DNA of 32,353 bases from DASYYE01 sp035946955. GTDB lineage: Bacteria; Actinomycetota; Actinomycetes; Streptosporangiales; Streptosporangiaceae. A model generated the notes under the pieces. That model was not told where the DNA came from and made no database searches. It was given only the letters and a program-made list of their open reading frames with translations. Below are positions 16,166 through 22,893 of this stretch, piece by piece. The stretch covers positions 1 to 32,353 of the forward strand of contig DASYYE010000304.1 in the NCBI GenBank assembly GCA_035946955.1. The letters are read 5' to 3'. A program made the translations under genes and the position numbers. How positions within the stretch are numbered: position 1 is the first letter of the stretch; each line of letters starts with the position of its first letter.

Positions 16166-18067
16166 GTGGAGCCGGAATCGGCAGTATCCGGGCAAGCCCG
16201 TGACGGCGTGACCGCGCGGGCTGTGTTGTCGTGTGCGGCCAACGCGATCATGGCGTTCAGCCTGGACCACAGGATCGTGGTGTGGAACCAGGCCGCCGAG
16301 GCCATGTTCGGCTGGTCCGCTGCGGAGGTGGTCGGCCAGCATCCGCCGCAGATCCCGGAGGAGCTGAAAGCTGAGCACCACGCGGTGCTGGAGCGAGTCC
16401 GCTCGGGGAGCCCGGTGGCGTTCGTCACCCGCCGGGCACGCAAGGACGGCACCCTCGTGGACCTGCGGATCGACACGAGCACCCTGCTCGGCGACGACGG
16501 CAGTGTGGTCGGCTGGGTCAATGTCTGTCACCAGGTAGGTGAGGACGAGGCGGCACGGCACTACATGGCGGAGCGGGCGCGCGTGGTGCGCAAGCTCACC
16601 GACGTGGTGGCCGACATGAACGCCCAGCGTGAGCTGGAAGCCGTGCTCGACCGGATCGCGGCCAGCCTGTGCGACCTGACCAGCGCGGACGCTGGCGGGT
16701 TTGTCCTGATCGAGGACGAACGGCTGCGACTGGTCAGCATGCAGGGGCTGCCGACGAGCCTGCGGGGCAGGACGGCTGACCTGCCCTCCAGCTTGGTGGG
16801 CGAGCTGATGACCTCCGGCCGCACGGTGATGATGACCACCGGTGACTCCGGCCGGTTCGCTGACCTGATCTGGTCGGCCCTGCCCGGCCTGCACACGATC
16901 GCGCTGGCCTTGTCCCACGTCGGCGGGAAGCCGTACGGCGCCCTCTACGCGCTGTACAGCCACCGTAAAGTTGGGCACGTCGAGCTCGAGTTGCTGGAGC
17001 TGCTGGCCGGCCACGCGGGTGTGGCGCTCACCAATGCGATGGCCTTCGAGGAGATCATGCGTCAGCGAGCCCATGAGCGGGCGGTGATCGATGGCAGTGC
17101 CGACGGCATCGCTGTGCTCGACGGAGACGGCCTGATCCGGCAGTGGAACCCGGCCGCCCACAAGCTCACCGGGATGTCTTCGGACGAGGTCGCCGGGAAG
17201 CCGCCGCCGTTCCCGGTGCCCGAACCCGGCGGGCCGACCCTCACCCACCGCCTGCCGTCCGGCCGCTGGCTGGATGTGCTGTGCAACGCCCTGGATGGCA
17301 GCGACGAGCGAGTCATCGACTTCCGTGACGTGACCGCTGCCAAAGAGCTCGAAGAAGCCAAGGACCTGTTCCTCGCCACCACCAGCCACGAGCTGCGGAC
17401 CCCGATCACGGTCGTGCAGGGGTTCGCGAGCACGCTCGCCAGCAGGTGGGACAAGCTGGGCGACGGCGAGCGCCGGTCTGCGGTGCTGACCATCGCGGAG
17501 CGGGCCGGCTCACTGGGCCGGCTGGTCGAGCAACTGCTGCTGGGGTCCCGCGCGGGGGCAGACCGCCTCGCTGTCCGCAACGGCCGATTCGACCTGGCCA
17601 CGCTGGTGAACGGCACAGCAGCGGGCTTCCGCTCCCTGTCGGAGCGGCACACCCTGGTCACCGACATCCCAGCGGTGCTCCCGGAGGCCTACGGGGATCC
17701 GCTGGCCACCGACATCGTGGTGGGCCAGTTGCTGGAGAACGCATTCAAGTACTCCCCTGATGGCGGCACCGTGACAGTCCGGCTGCGGCAGGCCGGGGAC
17801 TGGGTCGAGGTCACGGTCGACGACGAGGGCATCGGCATCGCCCCAGGCGACCACGAGCGGATCTTCGAGCGGTTCGTGCAGGGAGACACCGGCGACCGTC
17901 GCCGGTTCGGCGGTATCGGCCTGGGTCTATACATCGTCCGCCAGCTAGCACGCGCCCAGGAGGGCGAGATAGCGGCGACTACCCGCGACACCGGTGGTAC
18001 CCGCATGTGCCTGCGCCTTCGCCTGGCCGACGCTGTCCCCGCACCAGACGGCCCCGAGCCGACCTAG
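16166..18067 (+). CDS. soluble hybrid-sensor histidine kinase, PAS-GAF-PAS-HisKA-HATPase
   Basis: A 633-residue kinase without transmembrane segments, so it senses an intracellular or diffusible signal. PAS1 (about 20-130) includes IMAFSLDHRIVVWNQAAEAMFGW. GAF (about 150-295) includes LDRIAASLCDLTSADAGGFVLI-type sequence. PAS2 (about 300-390) includes DGIAVLDGDGLIRQWN and ends in IDFRDVTAAKE. The phospho-acceptor is H408 in TSHELRTP. The ATPase has LLENAFKYSP (N box), DDEGIGIAPGD (G1), FERF and GIGLGLYIVRQLA (G2). No receiver domain and no response-regulator gene are nearby, so it is an orphan kinase. The GTG at 16166 lacks a clear ribosome site and may rely on coupling to the GH25 gene. The relation to that hydrolase is a guess from position only. 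Confidence 0.93.
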   Translation: MEPESAVSGQARDGVTARAVLSCAANAIMAFSLDHRIVVWNQAAEAMFGWSAAEVVGQHPPQIPEELKAEHHAVLERVRSGSPVAFVTRRARKDGTLVDLRIDTSTLLGDDGSVVGWVNVCHQVGEDEAARHYMAERARVVRKLTDVVADMNAQRELEAVLDRIAASLCDLTSADAGGFVLIEDERLRLVSMQGLPTSLRGRTADLPSSLVGELMTSGRTVMMTTGDSGRFADLIWSALPGLHTIALALSHVGGKPYGALYALYSHRKVGHVELELLELLAGHAGVALTNAMAFEEIMRQRAHERAVIDGSADGIAVLDGDGLIRQWNPAAHKLTGMSSDEVAGKPPPFPVPEPGGPTLTHRLPSGRWLDVLCNALDGSDERVIDFRDVTAAKELEEAKDLFLATTSHELRTPITVVQGFASTLASRWDKLGDGERRSAVLTIAERAGSLGRLVEQLLLGSRAGADRLAVRNGRFDLATLVNGTAAGFRSLSERHTLVTDIPAVLPEAYGDPLATDIVVGQLLENAFKYSPDGGTVTVRLRQAGDWVEVTVDDEGIGIAPGDHERIFERFVQGDTGDRRRFGGIGLGLYIVRQLARAQEGEIAATTRDTGGTRMCLRLRLADAVPAPDGPEPT

Positions 18068-18102
18068 CACTGCGCGTCAGCCGGTCACGGCACGGAGGCA
18101 GC
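18068..18102. other. spacer between histidine kinase stop and the 9-bp repeat
   Basis: 35 bp of non-coding DNA after the TAG at 18065-18067. It starts a 485-bp convergent gap (18068-18552) that otherwise contains the 9-bp array, the 63-bp repeats and about 110 bp with nothing recognised. Confidence 0.4.
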
Positions 18103-18228
18103 CCCACCAGGCCCACCAGGCCCACCAGGCCCACCAGGCCCACCAGGCCCACCAGGCCCACCAGGCCCACCAGGCCCACCAGGCCCACCAGGCCCACCAG
18201 GCCCACCAGGCCCACCAGGCCCACCAGG
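18103..18228. repeat. 14 perfect tandem copies of a 9-bp unit (CCCACCAGG)
   Basis: The unit repeats 14 times without a mismatch over 126 bp, between the convergent ends of the histidine kinase and the Wzt-like ATPase. Because 9 is a multiple of 3 and the unit contains no stop in any frame, all six frames stay open (for example Gly-Gly-Pro or Leu-Val-Gly repeats on the minus strand). That is a property of the repeat and not evidence of a gene. A perfect array of this size should vary in copy number by slippage. Confidence 0.97.
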
Positions 18229-18267
18229 CTGGTACACTGGGCCGCTTCCATGATCACCGCAACCATG

Positions 18268-18436
18268 GATGTACCACCACGGACAGGTAAGGGGGGCCCG
18301 CAGCAAAACCCACAACCCTGTCCACCAAGATCGATGTGCGCTCACGTACAAAAGAACGTCCCACGCCAAGAGCCACAACGATCATCACAGTGATCAATGT
18401 GCGCTGGCGGACAAAAGATTCTCCTTGGCGGTACAT
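18268..18436. repeat. three degenerate copies of a 63-65-bp direct repeat in a less GC-rich segment
   Basis: Copies start near 18268, 18333 and 18396. The two best share GATC, (G/A)ATGTGCGCT and ACAAAAGA in register, about 26 of 33 positions by eye. The first copy keeps GATGT, GGACA and the downstream CCACAAC. Read on the minus strand, the two best copies encode SFVRQRTLI and SFVRERTSI, 21 codons apart in the same frame. Val and Arg codons between them differ silently (GTC/GTA, CGC/CGT). The 60-codon minus-strand frame 18254-18436 (ATG start) contains both. Whether this is a relic of a coding repeat or a DNA element is unresolved. Confidence 0.65.
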
Positions 18437-18552
18437 CGATCATCGGCTCTCACTGCGGACCCGGCTCCGGGCGGATACAGGAGAGCCGTATGGGAAAGGC
18501 GTGGTTAGTGGGGCGGCTATGAGCCCGGCAAGGCTGATTGTGCCGCGCGGGC

Positions 18553-19401
18553 TTACTGCTTGGACGCCACCTGTGATGTCTGGAGCTGGCGGGCCCGCCG
18601 CTCGACTGGGTCGCCGCCGGACGCCGCCACGTATTCGTCGATGATCTGGGGGATGTCCTTGCCTTCGCCGGCCTTGACGATCTGGCCCTTCTCCAGCCAT
18701 ATCACCCGGTTGCAGGTCTCCTCGATCTCGAACAAGTTGTGCGAGACCAGGAACACCGTGCCGGCCCGGGCGCGCAGCTCGTTGATCCGGGCGTGGCTCT
18801 TCACCCGGAACGGGGCGTCGCCGGTGGCCAGCGCCTCGTCCACCAGCAGGATGTCCTGCTCCTTGGCGGCGGCGATGGCGAACCGCAGCCGCGAGCCCAT
18901 GCCGGAGGAGTAGGTCTTCATCGCCAGGTTGATGTGGTCGCCGACCCCCGAGAAGTCCACGATCGACTGGTACTTCTCCTTGACCTGCTGCGGGCTCATG
19001 CCCATCGCGAGGCAGCCGAGCACCACATTGCGCTCGCCGGTCAGCTTGTCCAGCAGGGCCGCGTTGACGCCGAGCAGGGCGGCATTCCCGGCGCTGTAGA
19101 CCATGCCGCCCGGCTCGGGGGGCAGCAGGCCCGCGATCGCCCGCAGCAGCGTGGACTTGCCGGAGCCGTTGCGGCCGATGAGCCCAACCGCATCGCCCTT
19201 GTAGGCCACGAACGACAGGCCCCGGATCGCGTGCACCTCCCGGATCGACGGCCGCCGGCGGCGCTGGAGCATGCGCAGCAGCGCGGTCGCGGCGGTGCCG
19301 CGGTCCGCGCCGGAGCCGTACACCCGGTACACCACGTGCAGGTTGTCCACGACCACCATGGGTTCAGCCGCCATGGGTTCAGCCACCACCGGTTCAGCCA
19401 C
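18553..19401 (-). CDS. ABC transporter ATP-binding protein for polysaccharide export (Wzt/RfbE-like)
   Basis: Energises export of lipid-linked surface glycan with the adjacent permease. It has Walker A GRNGSGKST, the signature YSSGMGSRLRFA, Walker B DILLVDEALATGD and the switch His in LVSHN. DEAL(A/S)TGD and SSGMGSRL are typical of the Wzt/TagH/RfbE subgroup. At 282 residues there is no long C-terminal glycan-recognition domain. The N-terminus repeats AEP three times (AEPVV-AEPMA-AEPMV), encoded by three 15-bp tandem units, so the true start could be the GTG at 19401 or an ATG at 19374 or 19359. It overlaps the permease gene by 8 bp. M. tuberculosis RfbE (Rv3781), a galactan exporter component, is the likely counterpart; the cargo here is unknown. 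Confidence 0.94.
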   Translation of the reverse strand: MAEPVVAEPMAAEPMVVVDNLHVVYRVYGSGADRGTAATALLRMLQRRRRPSIREVHAIRGLSFVAYKGDAVGLIGRNGSGKSTLLRAIAGLLPPEPGGMVYSAGNAALLGVNAALLDKLTGERNVVLGCLAMGMSPQQVKEKYQSIVDFSGVGDHINLAMKTYSSGMGSRLRFAIAAAKEQDILLVDEALATGDAPFRVKSHARINELRARAGTVFLVSHNLFEIEETCNRVIWLEKGQIVKAGEGKDIPQIIDEYVAASGGDPVERRARQLQTSQVASKQ

Positions 19402-19402
19402 G
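19358..19402 (-). repeat. three 15-bp tandem repeats at the 5' end of the wzt-like gene
   Basis: ATGGGTTCAGCCGCC, ATGGGTTCAGCCACC and ACCGGTTCAGCCACG (plus-strand reading) lie head to tail. They encode the AEP-x-x repeats and supply alternative start codons. Gain or loss of a unit would keep the frame. Confidence 0.85.
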
Positions 19403-20644
19403 GCCGTACCTCGTCTCCGCCGCCCAGAAGAAGAAGAAGCCGATGACCGCCGCGGCTACCGCCCAACCCACCGCGTACAGCCACAGCGCTGGCTCGCTGA
19501 CCGTGGCGTGGCAGTAGGCGCTGTAGTAGATGACCTTGTGGGTCCACTCCGCCGATTTCTGGCTGATGCCGAACTTGCCTGGGCTGCCGTACATCGCGCA
19601 CTTGAGCGCGTTGTACGGCTGGGAACCGGGCATGCTGTTCCGCTGCCCTTGCAGCAGGGCGTTCCTGATCAGGGTGATGTAGACGGCGGCTGGGTTGATC
19701 TGGAGCAGGTAGCCGAGACCGGGGTGCTTGTAGAGGAACTCGCCGGGGATCAGCCGCAGCGTGGTCTGGATGCTGAAGATCACACCGGAGGCGTACATCC
19801 AGGTCCGGACCAGGAACGGCAGTAGCTGGCTGACGTCGTCGAAGGCCGAGCCCCACCTGGCCAGGATGAACCCGCAGCCCACGTTGAACAGTGACTGCAG
19901 GATCAGCACCGGGAACATCAGGTACCAGTAGCCGCTGAGGTCCCCCGCCGCCGCCACGACCACCATCAGGACCACAAGCGACAGGACGAGCTGCTGCAAC
20001 TCGATGAGCACGTACCCGAGCGGGAGGCAGGCCCGCGGGAACGGGAGCGCCCTGATCAGGGGCAGGCTTTCGCGCATCACGGTGGAGCAGGTGATGCAGG
20101 CGCGCTGGGTGAAGTTGAAGACGAAGATGCCGGTGACCAGGAACGGCAGGAAGTCGGGCACCCCGCGGTTGATCTGGAGCAGCACCCCGAAGATGAAGTA
20201 GTACACACCCGCGTTCAGCAGGGGGGTCAGCACCTGCCAGAGCTGTCCCAGCCGGGCCTCGCTGTACATCGCCACGTTCATCGAGGTGGCGAAGCCGGTG
20301 ATGAACTGCCGCCGCTGCCAGAGCGACGTCAGGTACCGCCACGCTGGCGGCCGGACCGACGCTGGCTCGAGGCCGTTCCGCAGCGCGAACGATGCCAGTG
20401 GCTCACCAGGTGGTATGCCCACGCTCGCCGGGTCCGGCGGGGGCCGCTCGGGGGCCAGGGTGTCCGTGCCGCCACCGGCGGGAGCCTTCTCGCCGACCAG
20501 GCTGCCCGGGCCCGCCAGGCTGCCCGGCCGGCTCAGGTCACCCGGGCCGGCCAGGCTGGCGGGCTTGGTCAGCTCACCGGGGCCGGCCAGGCTGGCGGGC
20601 TTGGTCAGCTCACCCGGTGCGCTCACGCGTCCTCGGCCGCTCAT
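19394..20644 (-). CDS. ABC-2 type transporter permease for polysaccharide export (Wzm/RfbD-like)
   Basis: Forms the membrane channel for lipid-linked glycan together with the Wzt-like ATPase. The first ~125 residues are cytoplasmic: a Gly/Pro/Leu repeat region (three 12-residue units, GELTKPASLAGP twice and then GDLSRPGSLAGP), a Pro-rich stretch, and an amphipathic lead-in (LTSLWQRRQFITGFATSMN). About six membrane helices follow, with the family-like ARLGQLWQVLTPLLNAGVYYFIFG, the loop MRESLPLIRALPFPRACLPLG and INPAAVYITLIRNALL. At 416 residues it is longer than usual Wzm proteins (about 260-290) because of the N-terminal extension. It resembles M. tuberculosis RfbD (Rv3783). No ribosome site precedes the ATG, and a leaderless transcript is possible. 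Confidence 0.93.
   Translation of the reverse strand: MSGRGRVSAPGELTKPASLAGPGELTKPASLAGPGDLSRPGSLAGPGSLVGEKAPAGGGTDTLAPERPPPDPASVGIPPGEPLASFALRNGLEPASVRPPAWRYLTSLWQRRQFITGFATSMNVAMYSEARLGQLWQVLTPLLNAGVYYFIFGVLLQINRGVPDFLPFLVTGIFVFNFTQRACITCSTVMRESLPLIRALPFPRACLPLGYVLIELQQLVLSLVVLMVVVAAAGDLSGYWYLMFPVLILQSLFNVGCGFILARWGSAFDDVSQLLPFLVRTWMYASGVIFSIQTTLRLIPGEFLYKHPGLGYLLQINPAAVYITLIRNALLQGQRNSMPGSQPYNALKCAMYGSPGKFGISQKSAEWTHKVIYYSAYCHATVSEPALWLYAVGWAVAAAVIGFFFFWAAETRYGRG
20507..20614 (-). repeat. three 36-bp tandem repeats in the 5' part of the wzm-like gene
   Basis: The repeats encode residues 11-46 of the permease. The first two copies encode identical 12-residue units; the third is diverged, and a fourth begins (GSLVG). 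Units are in frame, so length variation would alter only the cytoplasmic N-terminus. Confidence 0.88.
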
Positions 20645-20651
20645 AGTGGTG

Positions 20652-20657
20652 AGCCTA
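20652..20657 (-). promoter_or_regulatory. candidate -10 element of a leaderless promoter for the wzm-like gene
   Basis: TAGGCT (minus-strand reading) fits TAnnnT and sits exactly 7 nt before the ATG at 20644, the spacing seen when transcription starts at the A of the start codon. There is no Shine-Dalgarno sequence, and no good -35 match is visible. Confidence 0.3.
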
Positions 20658-20826
20658 TGGCGAGTGGTCGGCCACCTGCCCGTGCCACGGTGGCCTGGGG
20701 GGAGGTCGTGGGAGCTTTCACGTTGAGCAACCTACCGTGGTGTTCGGCCGCGTCTGACACCTGCGGCTAAGCAGTCACCGCTTCCCAGGGGTGTCCGGCC
20801 GCGCGGGGACGGCCCGGGCAGGCTGG

Positions 20827-22767
20827 TCACGGACCGTCTAGTGTGCCAGAGAACCGGGGGCGTTGCTGCGTCAGTGCCCGGCGCGAATCGACGCCGGAAC
20901 TGTGGTGTGCGGCCGGGGCGGTGGACCGGTAGACGGTGACCCGGCCGACCCGGTACGCGGGGGTGAACCCGGTCCGCTGCAGCAGGCGGCTGACCGCGTG
21001 GTTGTCTGTCCAGTCGAGCACCCAGCCGATGTCAATGGCCTGGGCGTTGCGCCGCGCCGCCTGGATGGTGGCGTTGCTGGTACGGTCTGGCCCACCCTGG
21101 GCGTTCATCAGCGCCGCATAGAACGGCTGGCGCCTGATGCCGTCCAAGGTCTGCCTGGGGATACGGGAGACGAACGCGTCAGCGAGCGGATGCCCGTCAG
21201 CGGTCGCGAGCACCATGGTCTCGGGCGGGAACGCCCCGCCCGTCACCGGGAGCCCACCGCGGATGCCGAACGGGACGTCCACCACGATCGAGCCCGAGTG
21301 GTCCGCGGCGATCGGCCCGTCAAGGCGCGGCATGGCGGTGGGCATCGCCCCGATCGGCCGGTGGCCAGCGGGGTTGCCGGACCACCCGGCCTCCAGCGCC
21401 GCGAGCGCCAGCAGCACGGCCAGCACGCCTCTGGCGGCGGTGGGCTTTGCCCGGGTGCGCAGCCAGCCAACCATGGCGCCCGCGAGCAGCGCTGCCGGGA
21501 CGAGCCCGAGCGCGGTGAACCGGTCCGCCTCCCGGAAGTTGGCCAGACCAGGGATGCGCACGAACCACGTGTAGGGCATGGCCATGGACACCAGCGCGTT
21601 GTGCCAGCGCGCCGCCAGTGGCGTGCTGTGGCCGGTGTAGATCCACGGCACGGGCCCGAGCGCGAGCAGCGAGCAGCCGAGCCACAGCATGCCCAGCAGC
21701 CGGGCGGCACGGCGGCGCCAGGCCACGGCCAGGCCAGCGAGCGCGGCCAGGGTGAGCGTGGTGCCGTAGCCGGTCACCACCATGGCGGCGCGTCCCTTGT
21801 AGTAGAACGAGGCCAGCCCGCCGAGGCCGTAGCCAGCCAGCCGTGGCGAGGGGGCGAACAGCTGCACCAGGCTCGACCCGGACCCGACGTAGCTCTGCGT
21901 CAGGTCGTAGCGGGGGATGCTGGCCCCGCCGGTGGCGCTCTGCCCGGCCATGGCGATGATCTGTGGGCTGGCCGCCACCACCGCGACGGCCCCGGCCAGC
22001 AGGACCAGCCCGAGCTTGGCCGCGGTGGGTTGCCGCCACAGCCACGGGAGCAGCGCCAGGCCCGCCAGCACCACTGCCAGCACGGCCGATTCCTGGTCGG
22101 TGAGCAGCGCTGCCGCGACTACGACGCCCAGGACGACCGCACGCCTGGGCCCAGGCCGCCGGGACAGCCGGACCGCTGCCTCCAGCGCCATGGGCAGGAA
22201 CACCGCCCCCAGCGCGAGGTTGACCTCGTACCAGCTCCGCCAGGCAAGGCTGTAGGACAGGCCGAAGAAGGCCCCCGCAGCGATGGCGTCCACCGTTGGC
22301 AGCCACAGCCGGGCGGCCCGGTACATCGCGTAGCACAGCAGCCCAGGGCATGCGATGGACAGCAGGTTGTAGGTGGCACTGGGGCCGAAGACCAGCGTGA
22401 CGGGGGTCATGAGCAGGCCCGGCAGCGGCATGAGCGTGTGGTAGGCGAGCTGGGCACCTACGGGCGCAGCCAGGTCAGTGGTGAACCAGGGGTTCCCGGC
22501 GTGGCTGACCTGCTGGGCGACCCACCAGAACCCCCACACGTACCCGCCGGAGTCGCGGGTTGCCGGCAGGCGGCCCGCGAGGTACAGGGCCCGGGGCCAG
22601 GTCAGCGCCACGCCCGCGGTCAGGTAGCAGGCGAGCAGCAGAGCATGCCGGGCGAGCGTGCTGCGGTGCAGGACGCTGCGGCCCCACACGCCAGCGGGCT
22701 GTGTTCCCCCGGCCTGTGGTTCCCCCGTCAGCCCGCTGCTGGCCAGCGTGCTGGCACTGCGTTCCAT
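20827..22767 (-). CDS. large polytopic membrane protein, GT-C glycosyltransferase-like (paralogue 1)
   Basis: 646 residues with about 10-11 predicted helices and a soluble C-terminal third of roughly 180 residues. The N-terminal region has TWPRALYLAGRLPATRDSGGY then VWGFWWVAQQV; an acidic residue in the first large loop after helix 1, as in RDS, is typical of GT-C glycosyltransferases that use polyprenyl-phosphate sugars. Other shared blocks with the neighbouring paralogue are YHTLMPLPGLLMTPVTLVFGP, LLTDQESAVLA, MPYTWFVRIPGLANFREADR and VDVPFGIRGGLP. The ATG at 22767 has GGAAGGAG 3 nt upstream. It is co-oriented with the exporter genes 183 bp downstream. A role in glycosylating exported polysaccharide or protein is inferred from fold and context; donor and acceptor are unknown. 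Confidence 0.75.
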   Translation of the reverse strand: MERSASTLASSGLTGEPQAGGTQPAGVWGRSVLHRSTLARHALLLACYLTAGVALTWPRALYLAGRLPATRDSGGYVWGFWWVAQQVSHAGNPWFTTDLAAPVGAQLAYHTLMPLPGLLMTPVTLVFGPSATYNLLSIACPGLLCYAMYRAARLWLPTVDAIAAGAFFGLSYSLAWRSWYEVNLALGAVFLPMALEAAVRLSRRPGPRRAVVLGVVVAAALLTDQESAVLAVVLAGLALLPWLWRQPTAAKLGLVLLAGAVAVVAASPQIIAMAGQSATGGASIPRYDLTQSYVGSGSSLVQLFAPSPRLAGYGLGGLASFYYKGRAAMVVTGYGTTLTLAALAGLAVAWRRRAARLLGMLWLGCSLLALGPVPWIYTGHSTPLAARWHNALVSMAMPYTWFVRIPGLANFREADRFTALGLVPAALLAGAMVGWLRTRAKPTAARGVLAVLLALAALEAGWSGNPAGHRPIGAMPTAMPRLDGPIAADHSGSIVVDVPFGIRGGLPVTGGAFPPETMVLATADGHPLADAFVSRIPRQTLDGIRRQPFYAALMNAQGGPDRTSNATIQAARRNAQAIDIGWVLDWTDNHAVSRLLQRTGFTPAYRVGRVTVYRSTAPAAHHSSGVDSRRALTQQRPRFSGTLDGP

Positions 22768-22893
22768 CCGCTCCTTCCCGGTGCCCCTGGGCCCCCCTAG
22801 GGCTGTCCTGCCGGCTCCGAGCCTTACACAGCGTGAGGAAGGGCTCGGTGATGAGACTCACAAGAGTTCGTCATGATCGCGGTGCGGTTCGGC

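Noticed and set aside
15110..17389. 759-codon minus-strand open frame
   Set aside because: Antisense to the GH25 and histidine kinase genes, both with intact catalytic motifs; the translation has no recognisable domain.
17979..18378. Minus-strand frames with Leu-Val-Gly or Gly-Gly-Pro (collagen-like) repeats
   Set aside because: All six frames are open through the 9-bp array because the unit has no stop codon. Start codons are poor and there is no ribosome site or recognisable flanking domain.
18268..18436. CRISPR-like array (period 63-65 bp)
   Set aside because: Only three copies, about 79% identity between the best two, similarity extending into what would be the spacers, and no cas gene in the window.
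20863..22800. 645-codon plus-strand open frame
   Set aside because: Antisense to the GT-C-like gene; its product is low-complexity Arg/Gly/Gln/Pro sequence. The minus-strand frame encodes coherent helices and matches its paralogue.
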